Of a DNA stretch of 64,000 nucleotides, positions 1 through 8,369 are shown in pieces (position 1 is the first letter of the stretch; each line of letters opens with the position of its first letter). The position numbers were made by a program, and so were the translations under genes. Below the pieces are notes generated by a model. The model was given only the letters and a program-made list of their open reading frames with translations. It did no database searches and was not told where the DNA came from. The stretch is from Actibacterium ureilyticum (GTDB lineage: Bacteria > Pseudomonadota > Alphaproteobacteria > Rhodobacterales > Rhodobacteraceae): the NCBI RefSeq assembly GCF_002285435.1, contig NZ_NSBT01000037.1, positions 1 to 64,000 on the forward strand. The letters run 5' to 3'.

Positions 1-6
1 CGCCCG

Positions 7-849
7 TCAGTCCAGAAACGCCTTTTCGACCACGTATTCGGCGGGCTTGGAATTGGCGCCCTCGGTCAGGCCATAGCCTTCGAGCAGCTCCTTGATCTCC
101 AGGTTGAAGGCCAGGTTGCCGCAGACCATCGCGCGGTCGGTTTCCGGGCTCAGTGGCGCGACACCCAGGTCGGCGAACACCTCGCCCGCGCGCATCAGGT
201 CGGTGATGCGGCCCATCTTGGGGCTCTGCTCGCGGGTCGTGGTGGGATAGTACCGCAGCTTGTCGGCGAAGCCCTCGCCGATCAGCTCGGCCAGCATCTC
301 ATCGCCGCGGATTTCGTCGATCAGCGCCGCGCCATAGGCCAGCTCGCCGACCTCGCGGCAGGTGTGGGTGATGATCACCTCGTCATAATCGGTAAAGGTC
401 TGCGGGTCGCGCAGCAGGCTCGCGAAGGGCGCAAACCCGGTGCCAGTGGCAAAGAGCCACAGCCGCTTGCCCGGCAGCAGCGCGTCATGGACCAGCGTCC
501 CCACGGGCTTGGGCCGCAGGATGATCTGATCGCCCGGCTGGATATGCTGCAACCGGCTGGTCAGCGGGCCGTCTTGCACCTTGATCGAGTAGAATTCCAG
601 CTCCTCATCCCAGGAAGGCGAGGCGATGGAATAGGCCCTGAGCAGCGGTTTTTGCTTGCCCGTCTTGGGGTCGGGATCGCCCATCAGGCCGATCATCACG
701 AACTCGCCCGACCGAAACCGCAAGCTGGCGGGCCGCGTCACGCGGAAGGAAAACAGCCGGTCGGTCCAGTGCGTCACCGCCGTCACGGTTTGCGCATCGG
801 GCAGGGTGGGCAGTTTGGGTGTGGCGGGGTCGTTCACGTCAAGGCTCAT
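7..849 (-). CDS. fpr: Ferredoxin--NADP+ reductase
   Basis: Cytosolic FAD enzyme that moves electrons between NADPH and ferredoxin or flavodoxin. The 280-aa product has an FAD-binding beta-barrel with the RAYS flavin motif at about residues 71-74, a nucleotide-binding GTGFAPF at about 136-142, and a short tail after the last helix ending VEKAFLD, as in the bacterial (Azotobacter/Rhodobacter) subclass rather than the plastid type. The frame is open for 40 codons upstream, but family similarity begins at the ATG at 849, so that start is chosen. It is divergent from an Lrp-type regulator gene with a 225-bp shared control region. Confidence 0.93.
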   Translation of the reverse strand: MSLDVNDPATPKLPTLPDAQTVTAVTHWTDRLFSFRVTRPASLRFRSGEFVMIGLMGDPDPKTGKQKPLLRAYSIASPSWDEELEFYSIKVQDGPLTSRLQHIQPGDQIILRPKPVGTLVHDALLPGKRLWLFATGTGFAPFASLLRDPQTFTDYDEVIITHTCREVGELAYGAALIDEIRGDEMLAELIGEGFADKLRYYPTTTREQSPKMGRITDLMRAGEVFADLGVAPLSPETDRAMVCGNLAFNLEIKELLEGYGLTEGANSKPAEYVVEKAFLD

Positions 850-1000
850 CTTTGATCCGTCGTTACCTGTTCCTAGACCGCCGCCCGGGGCGCGAAAACC
901 CCAAACAGGTGCGGCAGATATCGCTTTTGCCACCCTGATGGCGTGCCCACGCCGCCCGCGCCGTGACAAAGATCAAACCGGCGGCGCAAGATCGGACTGG

Positions 1001-1047
1001 ATTGCGGGAAACCGTTCCTGTATGCCAATATCCGATTGCGCGAAACA
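1001..1047. promoter_or_regulatory. Direct repeat in the fpr/Lrp divergent region
   Basis: ATTGCGGGAAACC (1001-1013) and ATTGCGCGAAACA (1035-1047) match at 11 of 13 positions and are 34 bp apart, about three helical turns. They lie just before the Lrp-type gene and could be binding sites for it. This is inference; no promoter hexamers were assigned with confidence. Confidence 0.3.
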
Positions 1048-1074
1048 GAACAAATTCCCGGATAGGAGCCGCCG

Positions 1075-1530
1075 ATGCGACTGGATGCGACGGATCGCAA
1101 GATTCTGGCCGAATTGCAGGTCGATTCCGGCCAGTCGCTGGACGAGATCGCCAAGAAGGTCGGGTCGTCGAAAACCCCGGTCTGGAACCGCATCCGCAAG
1201 ATGCGCGAGGGCGGGGTGATCCGTGGCCAGGCCGCGATCCTGGACCCCGAGGCGCTGGGGCTGGAGGCCTGTTTCTTCGTCCTGATCCGCACCGCCGAAC
1301 ACGAGGCGGATTGGCAGAAGACGTTCCTGGAGGCGCTACGCGCCCGCCCCGAGGTGATGGAGGCCCACCGCCTGGCCGGCGATATCGACTATATCCTGAA
1401 GGTGCGGGTGCCCAATGCGCGGGCCTATGACGCGTTTTATCAGGCGCTGATCGCCGAGGTGCGCATTCACAATGTCACCGCGCTTTTGTCGATGGAAGAG
1501 ATCAAGGCCACCACCGCGCTGCCGCTCTAG
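1075..1530 (+). CDS. Lrp/AsnC family transcriptional regulator
   Basis: A 151-aa regulator of the feast/famine family. Residues 1-60 form the winged helix-turn-helix that begins LDATDRKILAELQ, with the recognition part around SSKTPVWNRIRKM. Residues about 65-145 form the RAM ligand-binding and oligomerisation domain, with the typical GDIDYILKVRV strand. Such proteins bind small amino acids and often control a neighbouring gene. The divergent neighbour here is fpr, which is not a usual amino-acid target. The start ATG follows GGATAGGAGCC. Confidence 0.93.
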   Translation: MRLDATDRKILAELQVDSGQSLDEIAKKVGSSKTPVWNRIRKMREGGVIRGQAAILDPEALGLEACFFVLIRTAEHEADWQKTFLEALRARPEVMEAHRLAGDIDYILKVRVPNARAYDAFYQALIAEVRIHNVTALLSMEEIKATTALPL

Positions 1531-1536
1531 CCGCCC

Positions 1537-2208
1537 TCAGGTGCCGCCAACGGGCGCGCAGGGCGTGCCCAGCACGAAACGGTCGACCGAGCGGCTTTCG
1601 ATGGCCGACCAGGTGGGCGGTTCGCCGAACATGTCGAGCCCGGTGCCCGCGGGAAACGGCGCGGGAGAGATCGAGATCCGCTGCTCGACCCGGTTGACGA
1701 AGAACTTGCCGCGAAACGACAGGCAGACATCGATCTCCGAGACCGTGCCCGCAACATCCGTCTTGGGCACTGCGCCCCGGATCTGGCTGTCGCGGGCCTG
1801 AAGCATATGCGCGCCCTTGAAATGGTCGCGATAAAGCACCCTGTCGCCGTCGCGCAGGGCGAAATGTACCGTGACATCGTCGGCATCGCGTTCCGACGTG
1901 TTGGAAATCAGCAGGATATAGGATTTGAAGCGGTCGGGGATCGCGTCGATCTGCATCTGTTCGGTGGCGAATGCGCGGGCGGCGGGCGCGGTCATGCTGC
2001 CCGGTTGCAGGCTGGCCTTGAGCGTGTCGGTATAGGCGCGGACCTGTTGTTCGGTCGGTGCCTCGATCGCGGCGACATCCAGTTTCGCGACGGCAAAGCT
2101 GTAATCGGTGCCGATGATGCCCGATATGTCGGCCACCAGCCCGACCGCCGCCAGAAGACCGGCGATGATGACGGTCTTTCGGTTGATGAACTTCTCGTAA
2201 AGTGACAT
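1537..2208 (-). CDS. Hypothetical membrane-anchored protein
   Basis: The product is not recognised. It is 223 aa, with a single predicted transmembrane segment near residues 12-32 preceded by a basic stretch (KFINRKT), then a soluble, probably periplasmic, domain. The soluble part has short beta-rich stretches (SYILLISNTSERDADDVTVHFAL, read here as a possible Ig-like or CARDB-like fold) and two cysteines. It converges on the Lrp gene, with 6 bp between the stop codons. No enzyme motif is visible. Confidence 0.75.
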   Translation of the reverse strand: MSLYEKFINRKTVIIAGLLAAVGLVADISGIIGTDYSFAVAKLDVAAIEAPTEQQVRAYTDTLKASLQPGSMTAPAARAFATEQMQIDAIPDRFKSYILLISNTSERDADDVTVHFALRDGDRVLYRDHFKGAHMLQARDSQIRGAVPKTDVAGTVSEIDVCLSFRGKFFVNRVEQRISISPAPFPAGTGLDMFGEPPTWSAIESRSVDRFVLGTPCAPVGGT

Positions 2209-2407
2209 GCCGCGCCGCCGCTCTTTGTGATCCCTTGCCCAACACCGCCCCGGCCCGGTCCGGCGCCCGGTCGATCCGCTGGTCGTCCCCGCAGATTAAC
2301 CGCAAAGGGGGGCGGCGCAATTGTTTATCCCGCCGGGCGCGCGGCGCGGATCCAGTTGAAATGCGGCCCCGGGGGGGCTAGGACAGCGACAGGCAGACGA
2401 GGGTTGC

Positions 2408-3244
2408 ATGCGCACCGAACTGATCATCTCGACCTATAACAGCCCCTGGGCGCTGACGCTGACGCTGTTGTCGGTCAGCCGCCAGACCCGGTTGCCCGAC
2501 AGTGTCTGTATCGCCGATGACGGCTCGGGTCCCGAAACCCGCGATACCATCGCGGCGCTGCGCGACCGGCTGCCAGAGCTGACTATCCGCCACGAATGGC
2601 ACGAGGATCGCGGCTTTGAAAAGAACCGCATCCTGAACCGGGCGATTGCCAGCTCGGATGCCGAGTACCTGATCTTCATCGACGGCGATTGCCTGATCCA
2701 TCCCGGTTTCATCGCCCGCCACCTGCAAGTGGCGCGGCCCGACCGGTTCTGTTCCGGCAGCCTGATCCGGCTGGACGATCCCACGACCCGATCGGTCACG
2801 GAAGAGGACGTGCTGTCGGGCCGGGTGTTCGACCGGGCCTGGCTGCGCGAAACCAACACGCTGCGCCGGTTCACCACATGGCTGAAGACCGCGCCGCTGC
2901 CGCTGCCGATGCTGGCGCTGATCGAACATGTCTATCCGGTCGGGCGCAACTGGTGCGGGGGCAATGCCTCGGCCTATCGGTCGGCGATCCTGCGGGTGAA
3001 CGGCATGGACGAAGAGATGAAATACGGCGGCGGCGACAAGGAATTCGGCATTCGGCTGGCCAATGCCGGGGTCAAGGGGCGGCATCTGCGGTTCAGCGCG
3101 CCGCTGGTGCATCTGGATCATCCGCGCGGGTACAAGGACCCTGAAAAGGTCCGCGCGCACCGGCGCAAGATCGACGCGGCCCGGCGCCAGCGCCTGGTCT
3201 GGACCACCGATGGCATCGAAAAGGGCAAGGCGGCCCCGGCCTAG
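2408..3244 (+). CDS. Family 2 glycosyltransferase
   Basis: A 278-aa GT-A fold glycosyltransferase. It starts with the standard ELIISTYN strand, carries the nucleotide-sugar DDGS motif at about residues 37-40 and a metal-binding DGD at 92-94, and ends in a galactosyltransferase-like domain (WCGGNASAYR, then a GGGDKEFG acceptor/catalytic region). It probably transfers a sugar to a surface polysaccharide or lipid, but the substrate cannot be read from the sequence. It is transcribed alone, upstream of dctB, with a 58-bp gap. Confidence 0.88.
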   Translation: MRTELIISTYNSPWALTLTLLSVSRQTRLPDSVCIADDGSGPETRDTIAALRDRLPELTIRHEWHEDRGFEKNRILNRAIASSDAEYLIFIDGDCLIHPGFIARHLQVARPDRFCSGSLIRLDDPTTRSVTEEDVLSGRVFDRAWLRETNTLRRFTTWLKTAPLPLPMLALIEHVYPVGRNWCGGNASAYRSAILRVNGMDEEMKYGGGDKEFGIRLANAGVKGRHLRFSAPLVHLDHPRGYKDPEKVRAHRRKIDAARRQRLVWTTDGIEKGKAAPA

Positions 3245-3302
3245 GGGCACCTGTCGCACGCGCGGGCCGGGCCCGCACCACAAGGAAAACGCAGGAGGTC
3301 GC

Positions 3303-5108
3303 ATGACACGGATCGTCCCCGCCATTGCCGGTTTCCTGATGCTGGTCGCGGCGGTGTTCGCCGGGGTCTGGTGGGTTAGCTATCGCGCGGGTCTGGACCG
3401 GCTGGCCGATCGCGGACAACTGGACCTGTCGCTGGCCTCGGCCCGGTTGCTGGGCGCGTTGCAGCAATATCGCGAACTGGCCGTGGTGATGGCCGAACAT
3501 CCGACGCTGCAGGCGGCGCTGCGGGGCGACCCGGCGGCGATGGCGGCGGCGGAAACGGTGCTGCTGCGCACCGCCGACAAGACCAACACGCTGGATCTGC
3601 ATGTGGTGGGGCCCGATGGGCGGGTGCGGTTCAGCTCGCAGCGCAAATCGCCGCTGTCGGAAAAGACCCGCGCCGACATGCCGTCCTTTCGCCGGGCGAT
3701 GCAGGGCGCGCTGGGGGTGCATCACCAGCAGATCGACGGGGTCGAGGGGCGCGCGTTCGTCTTTTCGGCGCCGGTTTTCGCGCCGGGGGGCGGGGTGCTG
3801 GGCACGCTCGATGTCGATGTGAACATATGGGAGGTTGAATCCGCCTGGCTGGGCGATCCGCAGGCGATCTATTTCACCGATGCGGCGGGGGTGGTGTTCA
3901 TCACCAACCGGAACGAGTTGCTGTTTCGCACCCGCGATCTGGAAACCGCGCTGCGGATCGGCCAGCCCCGTTACGGCTATGCGCGCGACATGCTGAGCGC
4001 GTTTCCGGCGGCGCGCGAAACCACGCGGTTCGGGCACGAGGTCTGGGCGCTGGACGGGGGGCGGTACCTGCCGCAGCGGGCGCTGCATCTGGTGCAGGAT
4101 CTGCCGGTGATCGGGATGCGCGGCGAATTGCTGCTCAGCGTCGACAGTGCCGCGCGCATCGCCTGGTTGCAGGCCATCGCGGTCAGCGCGGTGATCCTGA
4201 TCTTCGGCGGGCTGCTGCTGATCGTGTCCGAACGCCGCCGCGCGCTGAGCGAACGGCTGCGGATCGAGGCCGCCGCCAACGCCCGGCTGGAGGAACGCGT
4301 GCGCACCCGGACCCGCGCGCTGTCGGATGCCAACGCCACCCTGCGCCACGAGGTCGCCGAGCGGCTGGAGGCCGAGGCCGCGCTGAAACGCGCGCAGCAG
4401 GATCTGGTGCAGGCGGGCAAGCTGTCGGCCCTGGGCAAGATGTCGGCGGGGCTGAGCCACGAGCTGAACCAGCCGCTGATGGCGATCCGGTCCTTTGCCG
4501 AAAACGCCAACCTGTATCTGGAACGCGGCGCGCCGGAAAAGGCGGCCGAGAACCTGACGCGGATTTCCGAACTGGGCCGCCGCATGGGGCGGATCATCCG
4601 CAACCTGCGCGCCTTTGCCCGGCAGGAAACCGAGCCGATGACCGATGTCGATCTGGTGGCGGTGATCGACACGGTGCTGGAGCTGAGCGCGCCGCGCATC
4701 GCCGCCGATCAGGTCACGCTGGTCTGGGCGCGGCCCGATCGCCCGGTGATGGCCCGCGGCGGCGAGGTGCGGCTGCAACAGGTGGTGCTGAACCTGGTGA
4801 CCAATGCGCTGGATGCGATGGGCGCCAGCGCCGAACGGCGGCTGGACATCACGCTGGACCGCCAGGCGGGGCGCATCGCGCTTTCCGTGGCCGATACCGG
4901 CAGCGGCATCGCCGAGCCGGAAAAGATCTTCGATCCGTTCTATTCCACCAAAGAGGTCGGCCAATCCGAAGGCATGGGGCTGGGGCTGTCGATCTCCTAT
5001 GGCCTGCTGCAAAGCTTCGGCGGGTCGATCAGCGGGCGCAACCGGGACGGGGGCGGAGCGGTCTTCACGATCCTGCTGGACCCCGCCAAACGGCAGGAGG
5101 CCGCATGA
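3303..5108 (+). CDS. dctB: C4-dicarboxylate sensor histidine kinase DctB
   Basis: A 601-aa inner-membrane sensor. It has an N-terminal transmembrane helix (about residues 5-25), a periplasmic double-PAS sensor of about 250 aa, and a second helix near 285-305. A coiled-coil follows, then a HisKA domain with phospho-acceptor His386 in GLSHELNQPL, then an HATPase_c domain with N, G1 (DTGSGI) and G2 (GMGLGLS) boxes. The start at 3303 is chosen because it follows GCAGGAGGTCGC and gives a clean signal-anchor. It overlaps dctD by 4 nt (ATGA). Together with the downstream TRAP genes this points to control of dicarboxylate uptake. Confidence 0.94.
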   Translation: MTRIVPAIAGFLMLVAAVFAGVWWVSYRAGLDRLADRGQLDLSLASARLLGALQQYRELAVVMAEHPTLQAALRGDPAAMAAAETVLLRTADKTNTLDLHVVGPDGRVRFSSQRKSPLSEKTRADMPSFRRAMQGALGVHHQQIDGVEGRAFVFSAPVFAPGGGVLGTLDVDVNIWEVESAWLGDPQAIYFTDAAGVVFITNRNELLFRTRDLETALRIGQPRYGYARDMLSAFPAARETTRFGHEVWALDGGRYLPQRALHLVQDLPVIGMRGELLLSVDSAARIAWLQAIAVSAVILIFGGLLLIVSERRRALSERLRIEAAANARLEERVRTRTRALSDANATLRHEVAERLEAEAALKRAQQDLVQAGKLSALGKMSAGLSHELNQPLMAIRSFAENANLYLERGAPEKAAENLTRISELGRRMGRIIRNLRAFARQETEPMTDVDLVAVIDTVLELSAPRIAADQVTLVWARPDRPVMARGGEVRLQQVVLNLVTNALDAMGASAERRLDITLDRQAGRIALSVADTGSGIAEPEKIFDPFYSTKEVGQSEGMGLGLSISYGLLQSFGGSISGRNRDGGGAVFTILLDPAKRQEAA

Positions 5109-6337
5109 ACACCACGGTGCTTCTGGTCGATGACGACGCCCCCGTGCGCGAGGCGCTGGGGCAGACGCTGGAGCTGGCGGGGCTGTCGCCCATTCTGGCG
5201 GGGTCCTATATCGAGGCCAAGGATCACATCTCGCCGGTGTTTCAGGGCGTGGTGGTCAGCGATATCCGCATGCCGGGCAAGGACGGGTTCGCGTTGCTGG
5301 AATTCGTCCACCAGATCGACGCCGACCTGCCGGTGATCCTGTTGACGGGCGAGGGCGACGTGCCGACCGCCGTGCGCGGCATTTCGGCGGGCGCGTTCGA
5401 TTTTCTGGAAAAACCCTGCTCGCCCGGCGATTTTCTGGCCATCGTCGAAAAGGCGCTGCGGACCCGCGCGCTGGTGCTGGAAAACCGGCATCTGAAGCAC
5501 CAGCTGGAAAACGGTGATGCGGCGGCGCGGCTGCTGTTCGGGCAATCGAAACTGGCCGAGGATCTGCGCGCGCGGGTGCGGGCGGTGGCGCGCGCCTCGG
5601 CCGAGGTGCTGATCACCGGCGAGCCGGGCACCGGCACGTCCAAGGTGGCCGAAGTCATTCACATGCTGTCCGGCGCGGCCCAGCACCCGTTCCAGAAACT
5701 GTCTGCCGCCACCGCCACGCCCGACATGCTGAACGCCTGTTTCGAACGGGCCGAGGGCGGGTCGCTGTTTCTGGACGAGATCGCCCGGCTGCCCGCGCCG
5801 GGGCAGTTCACGCTGCTGGATCTGCTGGACCGCAACGCCGCGCCCCGGGTGCTGGCGGGCACCTATGCCGATCTGTCGGCCGAGGTCGAGGCCGGGCGTT
5901 TCAACCCCGACCTTTACTACAAGCTGGACGTGATGCGGGTGCGCATCCCCGCGCTGCGCGAACGGACCGAGGATATCCCGGTGCTGTTTCGCCATTACGT
6001 CGCGATTGCCTGCGAACAGGCCGCGCTGCCCATGCCCGAGATCACGCCCGACGTGATCGCCCGGCTGATGGCGCAGGACTGGCCGGGCAATGCGCGGTCG
6101 CTGATGAATGCCGCGATGCGCTTTGCCATGGGCCTGTCGGAACTGGACGAGGCGCGCAGCCTGGGCTTGGCCGAACAGATGGCACAGGTCGAACGCTCGT
6201 TGCTGATCGACGCGCTGAAACGCGCGCAGGGCCGCGCGACCGAGGCCGCGCAGGCGTTGAAACTGCCGCGCAAGACCTTCTATGACAAGCTGGCCAAGCA
6301 CGGGCTACGGCCCGAAGATTTTCGCGCCCGCGACTAG
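5105..6337 (+). CDS. dctD: DctD-like response regulator with a degenerate AAA domain
   Basis: A 410-aa NtrC/DctD-type regulator. The receiver domain (1-120) keeps phospho-acceptor Asp53 and Lys103. The AAA+ domain follows (about 140-340), then a Fis-type helix-turn-helix (about 365-405, with the recognition stretch LPRKTFYDKLAKHG). The Walker A position reads GEPGTGTS (172-179), so the invariant lysine is replaced by threonine. The segment before Walker B (GGSLFLDEI) is shortened and the sigma54-contact GAFTGA loop is absent. Walker B and the arginine-rich LRERTEDIP box remain. Family members are usually 440-460 aa. It therefore probably does not activate sigma54 promoters by ATP hydrolysis. 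Confidence 0.92.
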   Translation: MNTTVLLVDDDAPVREALGQTLELAGLSPILAGSYIEAKDHISPVFQGVVVSDIRMPGKDGFALLEFVHQIDADLPVILLTGEGDVPTAVRGISAGAFDFLEKPCSPGDFLAIVEKALRTRALVLENRHLKHQLENGDAAARLLFGQSKLAEDLRARVRAVARASAEVLITGEPGTGTSKVAEVIHMLSGAAQHPFQKLSAATATPDMLNACFERAEGGSLFLDEIARLPAPGQFTLLDLLDRNAAPRVLAGTYADLSAEVEAGRFNPDLYYKLDVMRVRIPALRERTEDIPVLFRHYVAIACEQAALPMPEITPDVIARLMAQDWPGNARSLMNAAMRFAMGLSELDEARSLGLAEQMAQVERSLLIDALKRAQGRATEAAQALKLPRKTFYDKLAKHGLRPEDFRARD

Positions 6338-6353
6338 GGGCGAATCCCGGATC

Positions 6354-6371
6354 TGTGCGGAAATCCGCACA
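6354..6371. promoter_or_regulatory. Palindromic regulator site 1 upstream of dctP
   Basis: TGTGCGGAAATCCGCACA is an 18-bp dyad: two perfect 8-bp arms around a central AA. It lies 16 bp after dctD and about 220 bp before dctP. Position and symmetry suit a binding site for the DctD Fis-type HTH. Confidence 0.7.
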
Positions 6372-6386
6372 AATCCCGGCGTGGCC

Positions 6387-6405
6387 TGTGCGGATTTCCG
6401 CCACA
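6387..6405. promoter_or_regulatory. Palindromic regulator site 2 upstream of dctP
   Basis: TGTGCGGATTTCCGCCACA repeats the site at 6354-6371 with one extra C in the right arm. Centre-to-centre distance is 33 bp, close to three helical turns, so both sites face the same side of the DNA, as in tandem upstream activator sites. Confidence 0.65.
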
Positions 6406-6592
6406 AAGCCGTCTGTCGCCGGCTGGATGGTCAGAAACGGTCGGATCAAGCCTTTGAAAAACAATAATATTGCGGGCGCTTCGGCCGGTCCGGCATTTCC
6501 CGGTTGAGCCGCCCGATCAGGCCGGTTCTGTTACTGTCAGGCCGGCCCTCGTGCCGCCAGACCTGTTCAAAGGAAATCTGGGAGGATTCCAA

Positions 6593-7594
6593 ATGAAATT
6601 CGTAACCGCTGCGGCTGCTGCCGTTGCCATGTCCCTGTCGGCCGGTGCCGCCACCGCGGCCTGTGAAGATGGCGAGATCGTCATCAAGTTCAGCCACGTG
6701 ACCAACAGCGACAAGCACCCCAAGGGCATTGCCGCGACCCTGCTGGAGCAACGGGTGAACGAGGAAATGAACGGCAAGGCCTGCATGGAGGTCTATCCGA
6801 ACTCGACCCTTTACAACGATGACCAGGTGCTCGAGGCGCTGCTGCAGGGCGACGTGCAGATGGCCGCGCCGTCGCTGTCGAAATTCGAGCAGTTCACCAA
6901 GAAATTCCGCATCTTCGACCTGCCGTTCATGTTCTCGAGCATGGAAGCGGTCGATGCGTTCCAGGCCTCGGAAACCGGGGTGGCGATGAAGGAATCCATG
7001 GTGCGCCGCGGCGTTCTGGGCCTGGCCTTCTGGCACAATGGCATGAAACAGTTTTCGGCCAACAAGCCGCTGCTGGATCCCAGCGACGCCAAGGGCCTGA
7101 AATTCCGCGTCCAGACCTCGGATGTGCTGGTCGCGCAGATGGAAGCCCTGGGCGCCAGCCCGCAGCCGATGGCGTTTTCCGAAGTCTATGGCGCGCTGCA
7201 GACCGGCGTTGTCGACGGGCAGGAAAACACCTGGTCCAACATCTATGGCAAGAAGTTCTTCGAGGTGCAGGACGGCGTGACCGAAACCAATCACGGCGTG
7301 CTGGATTACCTGGTCGTGACCTCGACCGATTTCTGGGACAGCCTGCCTGATGACGTGCGCACGCAGCTGGCCACCATCATGCAAGAGGTGACCGACACCC
7401 GCAACGCCGAGGCCTTCGCCGTGAACGAGGCCGCCAAGCAGTCGATCATCGAACAGGGCGGCACCGTGCGCGAACTGACGCCCGAACAGCGTCAGGCCTG
7501 GGTCGATGCGATGAAGCCGGTCTGGGATCAGTTCGAAGCCGATGTGGGCGCCGAGAACATCGCCGCCGCACAGGAAATCAACGCGTCGATGTAA
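6593..7594 (+). CDS. dctP: TRAP transporter C4-dicarboxylate-binding protein DctP
   Basis: A 333-aa periplasmic substrate-binding protein. It has a signal peptide (MKF then an Ala-rich core, cut near ATAAC) and a mature DctP domain that opens EIVIKFSHV and contains the family signature region around LKFRVQTSDVL with its arginine for the substrate carboxylate. It captures succinate, malate or fumarate and delivers it to DctQM. The start at 6593 follows GGGAGGATTCC; the 41 codons upstream in frame are non-coding leader. A terminator-like hairpin follows the gene, typical where the binding protein is made in excess over the permease. Confidence 0.95.
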   Translation: MKFVTAAAAAVAMSLSAGAATAACEDGEIVIKFSHVTNSDKHPKGIAATLLEQRVNEEMNGKACMEVYPNSTLYNDDQVLEALLQGDVQMAAPSLSKFEQFTKKFRIFDLPFMFSSMEAVDAFQASETGVAMKESMVRRGVLGLAFWHNGMKQFSANKPLLDPSDAKGLKFRVQTSDVLVAQMEALGASPQPMAFSEVYGALQTGVVDGQENTWSNIYGKKFFEVQDGVTETNHGVLDYLVVTSTDFWDSLPDDVRTQLATIMQEVTDTRNAEAFAVNEAAKQSIIEQGGTVRELTPEQRQAWVDAMKPVWDQFEADVGAENIAAAQEINASM

Positions 7595-7614
7595 GCCGTT
7601 TCGGCCAATGCTGT

Positions 7615-7643
7615 GGCGACCCGATCCGTCGGGTCGCCCTTTT
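7615..7643 (+). terminator. Intercistronic hairpin between dctP and dctQ
   Basis: GGCGACCCG (7615-7623) and CGGGTCGCC (7630-7638) form a perfect 9-bp stem with a 6-nt loop, followed by CTTTT. It has the form of a rho-independent terminator inside the operon, likely partial, giving more dctP than dctQM message. Confidence 0.75.
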
Positions 7644-7678
7644 CATATCACCGATCACAGCCAAAGGAGGGGACAGCG

Positions 7679-8365
7679 ATGGCCGGATCAGCCGAACAGC
7701 CTGAACTGTCGGGTTTTGCCCGGATCGTGAACGAGATCGAAGAAAACGCCATCGCCCTGATCCTGGGTCTGATGGTCGTGGTCACCTTCGTGAATGTCGT
7801 GCTGCGCTATGTGTTCTCAAGCTCGCTGATCTGGGGGCAGGAACTGACGCTGGTGCTGTTTGCCTGGCTGGTGGTGTTTGGCGTCAGCTACGGGTTCAAG
7901 GTGACGGCGCATCTGGGGGTCGATGCGATCCTGAACCTGCTGTCGCAGCGCGGCCAGCGGACCCTGGGGCTGATCGCGGCGCTGTGCTGCCTGGCCTATG
8001 CGGGGCTTCTGATGAAGGGCGCCTGGGATTACTGGGCCCCCTTTGCCGGGCTGGACGCGACCACCGGGCGCTGGTTCCCGACCGGCTTCGCCGACAGCCG
8101 CGACCAGGCCTGGTACGAGACCGAACAGATCCCGATCCCCATCCTGAAGGGCTGGCTGGAGGCCACGTTCAACTTCGGCGAGGAATACGAGAAACTGCCG
8201 CGGTTCATCCCCTATGCCATCATGCCGTTCGGCTGTGCCCTGATCCTGTTCCGGATCGTGCAGGCCAGCCTGCGCATCGTGACCGGCAAACAGAAAAGCC
8301 TGATCGTCAGCCACGAGGCCGAAGACGCCGTCGAAGACGTCGCGGCCCGGAACGCGGGAGAATAA
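7679..8365 (+). CDS. dctQ: TRAP transporter small permease DctQ
   Basis: A 228-aa inner-membrane protein with four predicted transmembrane helices (about residues 22-45, 60-80, 98-118 and 180-200). It has the DctQ family core (NVVLRYVF...WGQELTLVLFAWLVVFG). It pairs with DctM to form the transport channel driven by a sodium or proton gradient. The loop between helices 3 and 4 is longer than usual (about 60 residues). The ATG at 7679 is preferred over an upstream ATG at 7613 because it follows AAAGGAGGGG. Five bases separate it from dctM. Confidence 0.93.
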   Translation: MAGSAEQPELSGFARIVNEIEENAIALILGLMVVVTFVNVVLRYVFSSSLIWGQELTLVLFAWLVVFGVSYGFKVTAHLGVDAILNLLSQRGQRTLGLIAALCCLAYAGLLMKGAWDYWAPFAGLDATTGRWFPTGFADSRDQAWYETEQIPIPILKGWLEATFNFGEEYEKLPRFIPYAIMPFGCALILFRIVQASLRIVTGKQKSLIVSHEAEDAVEDVAARNAGE

Positions 8366-8369
8366 GAAT

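Noticed and set aside
6406-6592. A sigma54 promoter between the palindromes and dctP
   Set aside because: No GG-N10-GC arrangement with reasonable flanks was found, and DctD lacks the sigma54-contact loop. A weak TTGAGC-N17-TCTGTT pair is not convincing either.
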